Assembly: GCF_013522925.1 (NCBI RefSeq)
Contig: NZ_JAAMQU010000021.1
Span: 1-51,107, forward strand
Length of the DNA: 51,107 nucleotides
Source of the DNA: Pseudomonas japonica
GTDB taxonomy: Bacteria; Pseudomonadota; Gammaproteobacteria; Pseudomonadales; Pseudomonadaceae
Direction: 5' to 3'
A program made the translations under genes and the position numbers. Shown in pieces: positions 24,190-33,236 of the stretch. How positions within the stretch are numbered: the stretch's first letter is position 1; every line of letters starts with the position of its first letter. Below the pieces are notes generated by a model. That model was given only the letters and a program-made list of their open reading frames with translations. It was not told the origin of the DNA and did no database searches.

Positions 24190-26763
24190 CTACGCGTCGT
24201 TGAGTTTATCGTCGCGAGCGTGCCGTTGATCGGGAGCAGTCTCGCCAGGGGCATCTGCCAACAAGGCTTCAGGCACGGCACCTGTGCCTTCCACTGCCAG
24301 GTCTTCGTTGCGATGCAAGGTCACCTGGCGGATGGACAAGCGCACCTCTGCCGACAACACGCGCTTGGCCGCGCCTTCGGCCAGCTCGCCCAGCCCTTCC
24401 TGATAGCCCAGCTTGCCTTCGTCATTGCGATGAACCACACCGGTGTCCACCAATGCCTGGATGAAGTGGCGGAACAGCGTTTTGTCGAAGAACTCGGGTG
24501 CGTTCAGGCCATGCAGGATCGACAGCCGCTGCGCCATCACCGTGGCCAGGTCTTCGAGTGCTTCGGCGGTAAGCCCGTACTGGCCATGGTTGAGCAACAG
24601 TGCGATCGCCATGTAAAAGCGCTGCAGCGTTTGAGTAATCCCACGCGCCAGCAGGGTAAGCAACACGAACTGCCGCGAACTCGGTGCCGGGCGCAGGTAC
24701 GTGCCGGCTTCGTGACGCAGCAGGCCGTGGCTGACGAAGGCTTCCAGCCACTGGTCCATCACTGCATCGAGTTCCTCTACCGACCAGCGTATGAACAGCT
24801 CGGCCCGCAGGTAGGGGTAGAGGGCCCTGGCGAAGCGCAGCACCTGTTCGCGGCTGATCCGCGCCGAGCTCTGGAACAGGCTGGCGAGCAGGGCGGGCAG
24901 TGCGAACACATGCAGCACGTTGTTACGGTAGTACGTCATGAGCACGGCATTCTGCTCGTTGAGGTACAAGATGCGGCCCAGAGCGTCGGTTTGCTCGGCC
25001 ACCAGCCCCATGCCTTTCACATGGTCGATCAGCGCTTGGCCGTCGCCCTCCGGCAAGGTGGTGTAAGGCGAATAGGGCACCGAGCGCAGCAAGCCAAGGA
25101 ACAGGTTCAGCACGCGCACCAGCGCGGTTTCGTCCAACGCCTGCCGAGTGGTGGATAGCAGCGCCAGTGCCACCAGGTTCGCCGGGTTGATGGCTGCGGC
25201 TTCGTTGATGCTGCACGCTACCCGCTCGCCCAGGCGATTGGTGACGGGGTTGAGCCAGTCGGGTTTGAAGTCGGCGGCTGCGGGTTCCGCTCGCCACCCG
25301 GGCTGCTGAGCGTCGAGGAATTCGGTAAGTTTTATGGGCGGCCCGAAGTTCACCGACACCTGGCCAAAGCGCTGCTTGAGCGCACCCAACACTTTGAAGA
25401 TGTCGAACAGCGACTCTTTCTTCTTGCTGGCCCCGCGGAGCTCGCCCAGGTAGGTCCTGCCCTCCAGAACACGCTCATAGCCGATATACACCGGCACGAA
25501 CACGATGGGTGTGCGCGATGAGCGCAGGTAGCTGCGCAGGGTGATCGCCAGCATGCCCGTTTTGGGGCGCAGCATCCGCCCGGTGCGCGAACGTCCGCCT
25601 TCCACGAAGTACTCTACGGGGAACCCTTTGGTGAACAGGGTGTGGAGGTATTCGTTGAATACGGCGGTGTAAAGCGGGTTGCCCTTGAACGTGCGGCGCA
25701 TGAAGAACGCGCCACCGCGGCGCAGCAGGCTGCCGATGACCGGCATGTTCAGGTTGATGCCTGCGGCGATATGCGGTGGGGTGAGGCCATTGCGGAACAA
25801 CAGGTACGAAAGCAACAGGTAGTCGATGTGGCTGCGATGGCAAGGCACATAGATCACTTCGTGCCCGGGCGCCACTTCCTGCACCTGCTGGATCTGGCTG
25901 ACCTTGATACCGTCGTAGATCTTGTTCCAGAACCAGCTCAGTACCACTTCCAGAAAGCGGATAGCGGTGTAGGTGTAATCCGAGGCGATCTCGTTGCCGT
26001 AGCGCAGGGCCTGGGCTTCGGCGCGTTCCAGGGTCATTTTCTCCCGGGCGGCTTCCTTGGCAATGGCCTCGCGCACCAGTGGCGCGTGGATCAAGCCCTT
26101 GACCAAGTGGCGGCGGTGGGAGATATCCGGGCCGATCACGGCGGCTCTTTGCTGACGGAAGTGCACCCGCAGCAGGCGCTGGGCCATGCGCACCGTCCGC
26201 TCCTGGCCTTTACCCGCATCCACCAGGGTACGCAGGGAGACGGCCGGAGCGAATTGCACGCGGGTTTTACGGCCCAGGATCAGTACCGTGACCAGCCGGC
26301 GCAGGCGCCCGGTAACGGCCCAGCTGTCCGCGAACAGGAGCTTCCAGGGGCTGGATTCGCTGTCCGGCGACAGCCCCCAGAACACGCTTACCGGAACGAT
26401 CAAGGCGTCTTCGCCCGGGTTGCCCGCGCAGGCGGCCACTAGCCGCTGCAGTGTGGGTGGGGCGCCGCGCTTGTCCTGTCGGCCCAGCCAGTCGGCGGCC
26501 GGCGTAAGGTAGAAATGCGCCTTGGGCTCCACCATTGTGCCAAGCGCAACGGGCAATACCGGCCGCGGCAACCCGAGGCGCTTGCACTCGTGGTCGACGA
26601 CCGCGAGGTCGGTGGCGGCGGGGCTTTCCAGCACGTACACGATGGGGCGGCTGCGGTCCAGGCCGGCTCCCACATTGGTATTGATGGTTTCCGAGCGGAC
26701 CCACAGGTAAAGGATCCGACGCAGTGCACTGGATACGACGCGGTGCAATACAGAGGAGGACAT
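24190..26763 (-). CDS. plsB: Glycerol-3-phosphate acyltransferase PlsB
   Basis: This 857-residue inner-membrane enzyme makes 1-acyl-glycerol-3-phosphate from acyl-ACP/CoA, the first step of phospholipid synthesis. The acyltransferase HX4D motif is CHRSHIDYLL (H309, D314), followed by FMRRTFKGNPLY and the substrate-site motif FVEGGRSRTGR. The N-terminus LRRILYLWVRSETIN is typical of Pseudomonas PlsB. The C-terminal 40 residues are acidic and variable. It is preceded by the 93-base gap to the hypothetical gene at 26857, with no strong promoter seen. Confidence 0.96.
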   Translation of the reverse strand: MSSSVLHRVVSSALRRILYLWVRSETINTNVGAGLDRSRPIVYVLESPAATDLAVVDHECKRLGLPRPVLPVALGTMVEPKAHFYLTPAADWLGRQDKRGAPPTLQRLVAACAGNPGEDALIVPVSVFWGLSPDSESSPWKLLFADSWAVTGRLRRLVTVLILGRKTRVQFAPAVSLRTLVDAGKGQERTVRMAQRLLRVHFRQQRAAVIGPDISHRRHLVKGLIHAPLVREAIAKEAAREKMTLERAEAQALRYGNEIASDYTYTAIRFLEVVLSWFWNKIYDGIKVSQIQQVQEVAPGHEVIYVPCHRSHIDYLLLSYLLFRNGLTPPHIAAGINLNMPVIGSLLRRGGAFFMRRTFKGNPLYTAVFNEYLHTLFTKGFPVEYFVEGGRSRTGRMLRPKTGMLAITLRSYLRSSRTPIVFVPVYIGYERVLEGRTYLGELRGASKKKESLFDIFKVLGALKQRFGQVSVNFGPPIKLTEFLDAQQPGWRAEPAAADFKPDWLNPVTNRLGERVACSINEAAAINPANLVALALLSTTRQALDETALVRVLNLFLGLLRSVPYSPYTTLPEGDGQALIDHVKGMGLVAEQTDALGRILYLNEQNAVLMTYYRNNVLHVFALPALLASLFQSSARISREQVLRFARALYPYLRAELFIRWSVEELDAVMDQWLEAFVSHGLLRHEAGTYLRPAPSSRQFVLLTLLARGITQTLQRFYMAIALLLNHGQYGLTAEALEDLATVMAQRLSILHGLNAPEFFDKTLFRHFIQALVDTGVVHRNDEGKLGYQEGLGELAEGAAKRVLSAEVRLSIRQVTLHRNEDLAVEGTGAVPEALLADAPGETAPDQRHARDDKLNDA

Positions 26764-26856
26764 TCGGGCAGGCTCAGGTTAACGAGCGCATAGTGTGACA
26801 GATCACGGCAGGAATGCCTTATACGCCCTTGTTCGCTTCCCTCAGGGATTACCCAT

Positions 26857-27258
26857 TCAGGTCCGCCAGGTAATTTCCTGCTCGCCCTCGGCACTCACGC
26901 GTATCCAGCGGTCCGCGTCTTCCTCGCCTTCCTCTTCCAGCCAGCCACCCGGAGCGCAGCGCACTTCCACCCCAAGGGCGGCATGGGCGGCGCGGGCGCA
27001 GGCCAGGTCGTCGGCCCACGGGGTGCGGTCGCTTTCCAGGAACAGGCTGTTCCATTTGCCCACGGCCATCGGCACCCAGGTCACTGGAATGTCGCCGGCG
27101 CGGCACTTCCACACCTGGCCCTTCTGCGCCCAGGCGGTGCAAGGGCCCAGCGCATCGGTCAGCCAGGCGGTGATTGCCTTGTGGTTCACGTCGGCGTCCT
27201 TGAGGTAAATCTCGATATCCGGTTGCTGCATGCTCGGCTCGCTGGTGTGATGGCTCAT
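26857..27258 (-). CDS. Conserved hypothetical protein coupled to rlmA
   Basis: This 133-residue soluble acidic protein contains IEIYLKDADVNHKAITAWLT and WKCRAGDIPVTWVPMAVGKW. I recognise no domain, though I recall similar short proteins near plsB in Pseudomonas. Its ATG overlaps the rlmA stop (ATGA), which suggests translational coupling. An internal start at 27231 (MQQPDIE) is possible. A role tied to RNA or membrane function is not shown by the sequence. Confidence 0.75.
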   Translation of the reverse strand: MSHHTSEPSMQQPDIEIYLKDADVNHKAITAWLTDALGPCTAWAQKGQVWKCRAGDIPVTWVPMAVGKWNSLFLESDRTPWADDLACARAAHAALGVEVRCAPGGWLEEEGEEDADRWIRVSAEGEQEITWRT

Positions 27259-28088
27259 GGGGCTGCCGGGGCAGCGCCGCGCTCATTGACAAAATAATCG
27301 TATCGCATGGCGACCGTTACCACGAACGGGCCGGGGCGCTCGATCAAGGCGGTGCGACGCTCGGCGCTCGCCCGCCAGCCGTGGGGCGTCATTGCCAACA
27401 GGTTGGCGCGGCTGTCGCCGGCGATCAAGCGCAGCCGGTAGGTCAATACCTCGGAGTGGGCCAGCACCATACCTTCTGGTGCCAGGGCCAGGTGCTTGTC
27501 GTCCACGTACTCACGAACTTCATCGTACAGCTGCTCGCGCAACTCCATCAGGTGGTCGCGGGTGGGGCCTACTTTCATCAGCCCGCCACCCGGGCGCAGC
27601 AGGCGGTGGGCTTCGTTCCAGTCCAGCGGGCTGAACACGCTGGCGATGAAATCACAGGAGGCCGAGGCGAGCGGCACGCGCGCCATGCTCGCCACCAGCC
27701 ACGTCACCTGCGAGGCCCGGCGGCAGGCACGCTTGACCGCCTCACGGGAGATATCCAGCGCATAGCCCCCGGCCCGGGGAAGGGCCTCGGCCAACTGAGC
27801 GGTGTAGTAGCCCTCGCCACAGCCGATATCCAGCCAATGCTTCGGCTGCCGCTCACGGGCTAGCTCAGCCAGCCTGGCGGCAACGGGCGCATAGTGGCCC
27901 TCATCAAGAAACGCGCGGCGGGCGTCCACCATGGCCTGGTTATCGCCTGGCGCGCGGCTGTTCTTGTGCTGCACGGGCAGCAGGTTCAAGTAACCCTGGC
28001 GCGCGCGGTCGAACCAGTGGCCGGCAGGGCAGGCGACACCGTTGTCGGCGGCCGAAAGCGGGGCGGAGCACAGCGGGCAGGTCAGCAT
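27255..28088 (-). CDS. rlmA: 23S rRNA G745 methyltransferase
   Basis: This 277-residue RlmA-type enzyme has an N-terminal zinc site (CPLCSAPLSAADNGVACPAGH). It is followed by DRARQGYLNLL, a conserved motif, and the SAM fold (HWLDIGCGEGYYTAQLAEAL, YALDISREAVKRA). The family methylates G745 of 23S rRNA. The start overlaps the dapE stop by one base (TGATG) and the stop overlaps the next gene, so dapE, rlmA and the hypothetical gene form one tight unit. Confidence 0.92.
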   Translation of the reverse strand: MLTCPLCSAPLSAADNGVACPAGHWFDRARQGYLNLLPVQHKNSRAPGDNQAMVDARRAFLDEGHYAPVAARLAELARERQPKHWLDIGCGEGYYTAQLAEALPRAGGYALDISREAVKRACRRASQVTWLVASMARVPLASASCDFIASVFSPLDWNEAHRLLRPGGGLMKVGPTRDHLMELREQLYDEVREYVDDKHLALAPEGMVLAHSEVLTYRLRLIAGDSRANLLAMTPHGWRASAERRTALIERPGPFVVTVAMRYDYFVNERGAAPAAP

Positions 28089-29239
28089 CAGGCGAGCAGC
28101 TTCACAAGGGTGCGGTAGTAGATGTCAGTGAGCACGTCCAGGTCGCTGGCCAGCACGCGCTCATCCACCTGGTGAATGGTGGCGTTCACAGGCCCCAGCT
28201 CCACCACCTGAGTGCCCAGTGTGGCGATGAAGCGACCATCGCTGGTGCCGCCGCTGGTGGACGGCTGGGTATCGCGGCCGGTGACGTCCTTGATTGCGCC
28301 GGCTACCGCGCTCAGCAAGTCGCCGGGCTGGGTGAGGAACGGCAAGCCGGACAACGCCCAGTCGATGTGCCAGTCCAGCCCATGCTTGTCGAGGATGGCG
28401 CTCACGCGCTGTTGCAGGCCTTCAACCGTGCTCTCGGTGGAGAAGCGGAAGTTGAACACCACGGTGAGCTCGCCCGGGATAACGTTGGTAGCCCCGGTGC
28501 CGCCGTTGATGTTGGAGATCTGGAAGCTGGTAGGTGGGAAGAACGCGTTGCCGTTGTCCCAGTGCTCGCTGGTAAGTTCGGCCAGTGCCGGCGCCGCCAG
28601 GTGGATGGGGTTGCGCGCCAGGTGCGGATAGGCCACGTGGCCCTGCTTGCCGCGCACCTTCAGGGTGGCCCCGAGCGAACCGCGGCGGCCGTTCTTCACC
28701 ACGTCGCCTACCAGCGTGGTGCTGGAAGGCTCGCCCACGATGCACCAGTCCAGCCGTTCATTGCGGGCGCGCAACCGCTCTACCACGGCTTTGGTGCCAT
28801 GATGCGCCGGGCCTTCCTCGTCGCTGGTGATCAGGAACGTGAGCGCGCCGCGGTGATCGGGGTAATCCTTCACGAACCGCTCGGCCGCCACTACCATCGC
28901 AGCCAGGCTGCCCTTCATGTCGGCGGCGCCGCGGCCACAGAGCATGCCTTCGGCGTCGATCAGGGCATCGAACGGTTGGTGCTGCCAGTCTTCGGCGGGG
29001 CCGGTGGGCACCACGTCGGTATGGCCGGCGAAGCACAGTACCGGGCCGTCCTGCTGGCCGTGGCGCGCCCAGAAGTTATCCACCTCTTCGATACGCATGG
29101 GCTCGAGGGCGAAGCCGGCGGCCGCCAGCCGCTGCATCATCAGGCCCTGGCAGTCGGCGTCCAGCGGGGTGATCGAGGGGCGCCGGATCAGCTCGCAGGC
29201 CAGGGCAAGGGTGGGCGAAAGATCAGCGGCGGCCGTCAT
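28088..29239 (-). CDS. dapE: Succinyl-diaminopimelate desuccinylase
   Basis: This 383-residue M20-family zinc hydrolase releases succinate from N-succinyl-L,L-diaminopimelate in lysine and peptidoglycan synthesis. Motifs include VLCFAGHTDVVPTGP (metal His and Asp), LCGRGAADMKGSLAAMV (bridging Asp), TSDEEGPAHHGTK (catalytic Glu) and GGTSDGRF near the C-terminus. It follows ndvB on - after a terminator and precedes rlmA with a one-base overlap. dapD and dapC lie further along in this window. Confidence 0.97.
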   Translation of the reverse strand: MTAAADLSPTLALACELIRRPSITPLDADCQGLMMQRLAAAGFALEPMRIEEVDNFWARHGQQDGPVLCFAGHTDVVPTGPAEDWQHQPFDALIDAEGMLCGRGAADMKGSLAAMVVAAERFVKDYPDHRGALTFLITSDEEGPAHHGTKAVVERLRARNERLDWCIVGEPSSTTLVGDVVKNGRRGSLGATLKVRGKQGHVAYPHLARNPIHLAAPALAELTSEHWDNGNAFFPPTSFQISNINGGTGATNVIPGELTVVFNFRFSTESTVEGLQQRVSAILDKHGLDWHIDWALSGLPFLTQPGDLLSAVAGAIKDVTGRDTQPSTSGGTSDGRFIATLGTQVVELGPVNATIHQVDERVLASDLDVLTDIYYRTLVKLLA

Positions 29240-29282
29240 GGGTCACTCCGGGCAAGGCGGTAAAAAGGCTGCGTATGGTAAA

Positions 29283-29303
29283 GCAAAAACGCCCACGGGG
29301 CGC
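29283..29303 (-). terminator. Rho-independent terminator after ndvB
   Basis: On -, CGCCC (29297-29301, read in reverse) pairs with GGGCG (29289-29293) around a three-base loop. Five T residues (29284-29288) follow directly. It lies just after the ndvB stop codon. Confidence 0.6.
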
Positions 29304-29309
29304 GCCCGC

Positions 29310-31904
29310 TCAGGCGTCGCCCATCGCTACCTTCGCCGCCCGCCGCAGCCGTGGTGCGGCTGACACCACCGCCATCCCCACCGCAGACAGGTACGGCAGC
29401 GATTGCACCAGCAACATTACCAGCCACCAGCGGGCATCGGAGTTGGGCAAGCCCTGGGCCAGGCAAATGCCGATGGCTGCGCCCCACAGCAGAACCAGCA
29501 CGTAAAGTTCTTCGCGGGCCTCACTCAGCGCCATGCTCACGCCATGCACCTGGGCAAGCTTGGGGGTGCGCACGAAGGGCATGCTTTTGGTGAACAGCCC
29601 GTACAGCACCGCCTTGCCGATGGTGTGCGACAGCGCCAGCCCAGCCACCGCCGCGCACAGCCCCCGGCGCAGCGGCAAACCCATTGCCCGGCGGTACAGG
29701 AACAGCAGCTTGCCCACCTTGAAGACGAACAGCGCCAGCGGCGGAATGGCGAACACCAGCAATGGTGGTTCCACGCGGTTGGGCACGATGATCATCGCAC
29801 CGGACCATAGCAATGCGCCGAAGGTGAAGAAGATGTTCATGCCGTCGGCGATCCACGGTAGCCAACCGGCCACGAAGTGGTAGCGCTGGCCTCGGCTCAG
29901 ATGGCCTTCACGGCCCAGCAACAGCGCCCGGGCGTGGCGCTTGAGGATCTGCACCGCGCCGTAGGCCCAGCGTACGCGCTGCTTCTTGAAGGCGCTGAAG
30001 GTGTCAGGCATCAGGCCCTTGCCATAGCTGTGGGGATGGTACGCAGCGGACAACCCCTCCTCGAACACCCGCAAGCCCAGCTCGGCATCCTCGCAGATGC
30101 ACCATTTGGCCCAGCCCAGGCGCTCCAGCACGCTGCGCCGGGTGAGGGTCATGGTGCCGTGCTGGATGATCGCGTCCCGATCGTTGCGGGTGATCATGCC
30201 GATCTGGAAGAACCCCTGGTATTCCAGATGGCACAGCTGCTTGAACAGGCTGTCGTGGTGATCGCGGTAATCCTGCGGGCTCTGCACGATCGCGATTCGC
30301 GGGTCTGCGAAGTGCGGCACCATGTGTTTGAGCCAGTTACTGTCCACGCAGTAGTCCGAGTCGATCACCGCCACCACCTCGACGTCGCTCGCGGTATGGG
30401 CCAGCAGGTAGTTCAGCGCGCCGCCCTTGAAGCCCTCCAGCGGGGCCACATGGAAGAACCGGAACCGCGGCCCGAGTGCTGCGCAATGAGCGGCCACCGG
30501 CTGCCACACGGCAGGGTCTTCGGTGTTGTTATCGATCACCAGCACTTCGAAGTCGGGATAATCCTGAGCGGCCAGCGCGTCCAAAGTGGCGTTCACCATG
30601 GCAGGCGGCTCGTTGTAGCACGGCACGTGGATCGACACCTTGGGGCGATAGGCGTCGTTGCCAGTCACCGGCTCGAACGAGCGTCGCCGCTTGCGCGTCC
30701 ATACCGCCTCGGCCAGCTCATGGGCTTCGGTCAGCAGCACTGTCGCCACGCCCATCACCCCCAGCGCCAGCAGGCAACCTACGGTGAGGCTGAACCAAGT
30801 GCTGTACTGTTGGCTGTAGTCGTAGGCGATCCATACCAGCACCGAGCCGCACAGGAACGCGATGAATGTCAGGAAGGCACGGCCGCGGTTGCGCAAGGCA
30901 GAGCCGTCGATAAGCAGCAAGGCCAGGGCCACTAGCGCGAGCACCGCCGAAGCGGTAGCCAGCAGGCGCCATTGGGGGATCGCCACCACTGGCCCGGTAA
31001 AGTTGAACTTGGGTTGCCGCGCCGCGTTGAACACGCCCCAATAGGCGCCAACCGCGCCTTCATCGCTGGCTTTCCAGGGCTGGTCGTAGGCTTCGATCAC
31101 GAAGTAGTCATAGCCGCGGCGGTTGAGGGTGTTCACCAGCTTGCGCAGGTAGATCGCCTGATCCGCCTGGCTGGCATCCGCGCCGCCCCGCATGCGGCCG
31201 TTGCTCGGCCAGCCTACCTCGGAGAGCAACAGCTGCTTTTTCGGAAACTGCTGGCGTAACTCCTGGGCGCGGTCCAGCACGAACCGGCCGGCATCTTCCA
31301 TCTTCACGAATTCCCAGTACGGCAGAATGTGCGCGGCGATCAGGTCCACATGCCCGGCGAGTTCGGGGTGGTGGTTCCAGATATGCCATTGTTCAGAGGT
31401 AGTGACCGGCACCTTCACGGCCGCGCGCACACGGTCCAGGTAGCCGATCAATTGCTTGGGGGTGACTTCCTGACGAAACAGCGCCTCGTTGCCCACTACC
31501 ACCCGTACCACGCTGCGGTACTGATTGGCGAGCTCGATGCCGGTGGCGATCTCTTGTTCGTTGCGCGCCAGGTCGTTACCGATCCAGATTCCCAGGGTGA
31601 CCTGCATTCCTGCTTCTTCAGCCAGGCGGGGCACGTCCGCCTGGCTGCCAGCCACCGAATACGTGCGCACGCTTTCGGTGTAGTGGCTGAGCTGCTCCAG
31701 GTCCTGGCGGATTTCTTCATCGCTAGGGTAGCGGTCCTCTTGAGGATTCTGGCCCAGGCGAAACGGTGAATAGGAAAAGCCCGAAACCCGATCGGGCCAG
31801 TCTGGCGCTGAAACGGGGCGGTTGATCAGGGCCCAGCATCCGATGAACAGCGCGGCGATCGCCATCACCGTGACCAGGTTCAGGCCCAACTTGCGGGTAG
31901 GCAT
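29310..31904 (-). CDS. ndvB: GH17-GT2 fusion, NdvB-type beta-glucan glucosyltransferase
   Basis: This 864-residue membrane protein has an N-terminal helix, a periplasmic glycoside-hydrolase family 17-like domain (about 40-310, SGFSYSPFRLGQN, QLLLSEVGWPSNG, VIEAYDQPWK), and membrane segments. A family 2 glycosyltransferase (about 430-660) has VSIHVPCYNEPP, VIDSDYCVDSNW, WCICEDAELGLRV and KKQRVRWAYG (the QxxRW motif). More membrane helices follow. In P. aeruginosa the ndvB next to dapE makes periplasmic cyclic glucans linked to biofilm tobramycin tolerance. The fused hydrolase domain could trim, branch or cyclise the glucan. Expressed separately from dapE by a terminator. The assignment rests on domain order and the neighbouring gene. 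Confidence 0.9.
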   Translation of the reverse strand: MPTRKLGLNLVTVMAIAALFIGCWALINRPVSAPDWPDRVSGFSYSPFRLGQNPQEDRYPSDEEIRQDLEQLSHYTESVRTYSVAGSQADVPRLAEEAGMQVTLGIWIGNDLARNEQEIATGIELANQYRSVVRVVVGNEALFRQEVTPKQLIGYLDRVRAAVKVPVTTSEQWHIWNHHPELAGHVDLIAAHILPYWEFVKMEDAGRFVLDRAQELRQQFPKKQLLLSEVGWPSNGRMRGGADASQADQAIYLRKLVNTLNRRGYDYFVIEAYDQPWKASDEGAVGAYWGVFNAARQPKFNFTGPVVAIPQWRLLATASAVLALVALALLLIDGSALRNRGRAFLTFIAFLCGSVLVWIAYDYSQQYSTWFSLTVGCLLALGVMGVATVLLTEAHELAEAVWTRKRRRSFEPVTGNDAYRPKVSIHVPCYNEPPAMVNATLDALAAQDYPDFEVLVIDNNTEDPAVWQPVAAHCAALGPRFRFFHVAPLEGFKGGALNYLLAHTASDVEVVAVIDSDYCVDSNWLKHMVPHFADPRIAIVQSPQDYRDHHDSLFKQLCHLEYQGFFQIGMITRNDRDAIIQHGTMTLTRRSVLERLGWAKWCICEDAELGLRVFEEGLSAAYHPHSYGKGLMPDTFSAFKKQRVRWAYGAVQILKRHARALLLGREGHLSRGQRYHFVAGWLPWIADGMNIFFTFGALLWSGAMIIVPNRVEPPLLVFAIPPLALFVFKVGKLLFLYRRAMGLPLRRGLCAAVAGLALSHTIGKAVLYGLFTKSMPFVRTPKLAQVHGVSMALSEAREELYVLVLLWGAAIGICLAQGLPNSDARWWLVMLLVQSLPYLSAVGMAVVSAAPRLRRAAKVAMGDA

Positions 31905-31990
31905 TTGATGACAACGTCCTTGCAGTTCCTCAACAGCTGAAACCAGACGGCGCCGAAAGTTGCCCTACGGTGATGAATATCGGCTTTGGC

Positions 31991-32018
31991 TTCGCCTGGC
32001 CGCGACTGCCCGTATAAT
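31991..32018 (+). promoter_or_regulatory. Promoter of tcdA
   Basis: A perfect -10 box TATAAT lies at 32013-32018, 26 bases before the chosen start of tcdA. The best -35 candidate is the weak TTCGCC at 31991-31996, with 16 bases between. Confidence 0.65.
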
Positions 32019-32044
32019 TGCCGCTCGCTTGACGAGGTATGGCA

Positions 32045-32851
32045 ATGAGCAGTGATGATCCAAGGTTCGGCGGGGTAGCCCGCCTGTATGGCGCGGCGGG
32101 CCTGGCCCGGTTGCGGGCCGCGCACGTGGCGGTGGTAGGCGTGGGTGGTGTGGGGTCGTGGGTGGCGGAAGCGCTGGCGCGTACGGGAATAGGCGAGATA
32201 TCCCTGTTCGATATGGACGACGTGTGCGTGAGCAACACCAACCGGCAGTCCCATGCGCTGGAAGGCAACGTAGGCCAGCCCAAGGTGGAAGTGCTGGCGC
32301 AGCGGCTGCGGGCCATCAACCCGGCGTGCACGGTACATGCGGTGGTGGATTTCGTGACTAAGGAAAACCTGGTCGAATACCTGACCGACCGGCTTGATTA
32401 CGTAGTGGACTGCATCGACAGCGTGAACGCCAAGGCGGCGGTAATTGCCTGGTGCAAGCGGCGCAAGCTGCCGATCGTGACCACGGGTGGGGCCGGTGGG
32501 CAGGTAGACCCTACGCAGATTGGCATCGTGGACCTCAACCGCACCTGGAACGACCCGCTCGCCTCGAAAGTGCGCTCGTTGTTGCGCAAGGATTACGGCT
32601 TCTCGCGCAATACCTCACGCAACTATGGCGTGCCTTGTGTGTTCTCCACGGAGCAGCTGCGCTATCCAGGCGCGGACGGCAGCGTGTGCACCACCAAAGC
32701 GTTCGTGGGGGAGGGCGTGAAGCTGGACTGCGCCGGCGGCTTTGGCGCAGTGATGATGGTGACTGCCACCTTCGGCATGGTCGCCGCCAGCCGGGTGGTG
32801 GACAAACTGGTGGCCAAGGCAGAAACAGGTATCAAGCAGCCAACGCCTTGA
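32045..32851 (+). CDS. tcdA: tRNA threonylcarbamoyladenosine dehydratase
   Basis: This 268-residue E1-like ATP-dependent enzyme (also called CsdL) turns t6A of tRNA into its cyclic form ct6A. Motifs include VAVVGVGGVGSWVAEALART (nucleotide-binding), FDMDDVCVSNTNRQ, and YVVDCIDSVNAKA. The ATG at 32045 is preferred over 32039 because GAGGT is then seven bases upstream. The sulfur-transfer genes csdA and sufE are convergent next to it, and its end overlaps sufE by 20 bases. In E. coli CsdA-CsdE feed sulfur to TcdA (CsdL), so the grouping is meaningful. Confidence 0.95.
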   Translation: MSSDDPRFGGVARLYGAAGLARLRAAHVAVVGVGGVGSWVAEALARTGIGEISLFDMDDVCVSNTNRQSHALEGNVGQPKVEVLAQRLRAINPACTVHAVVDFVTKENLVEYLTDRLDYVVDCIDSVNAKAAVIAWCKRRKLPIVTTGGAGGQVDPTQIGIVDLNRTWNDPLASKVRSLLRKDYGFSRNTSRNYGVPCVFSTEQLRYPGADGSVCTTKAFVGEGVKLDCAGGFGAVMMVTATFGMVAASRVVDKLVAKAETGIKQPTP

Positions 32852-33236
32852 TGCGCTGCAGCACTGCATTTAACCCGTTGCTGCGCGAAGGGGTTAACTG
32901 GCGTTGCAGCCCCAGGCCCGCAAACCATTGGGCCAGGTCCAGCTCGGCCAACGCCTGCGACTCCAGGCCATTGGCCCGCACCAGCAAAAGCGCCAACAGG
33001 CCGCGCAGCAATCGCGCATCGGTGGCGGCCCGAAACTGCCAGATGCCTTCGTGCCGTTCGCCCACCAGCCACACCTGGCTTTCGCAGCCGTGAACCCGAT
33101 TGGCGTCGGTACGCTCCTCCGGGGCCAGCGGTGCCAAGCGGTCGCCTTCCTGCATCAGCAAGCGCGCCCGGGCTTCCCAGGATGCACAGGCGGCAAAGCG
33201 TTCGGCCGCCTCGGCGGCTTCGGGTGAAAGGTTCAT
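32832..33236 (-). CDS. csdE: SufE/CsdE-family sulfur acceptor
   Basis: This 134-residue sulfur-acceptor protein takes persulfide from the cysteine desulfurase. The active cysteine is C51 in NRVHGCESQVWLVG. The start overlaps the csdA stop (ATGA), so the pair is translationally coupled. It converges on tcdA. SufE is the alternative name, but the csdA and tcdA neighbours favour the Csd role. Confidence 0.92.
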   Translation of the reverse strand: MNLSPEAAEAAERFAACASWEARARLLMQEGDRLAPLAPEERTDANRVHGCESQVWLVGERHEGIWQFRAATDARLLRGLLALLLVRANGLESQALAELDLAQWFAGLGLQRQLTPSRSNGLNAVLQRIKALAA

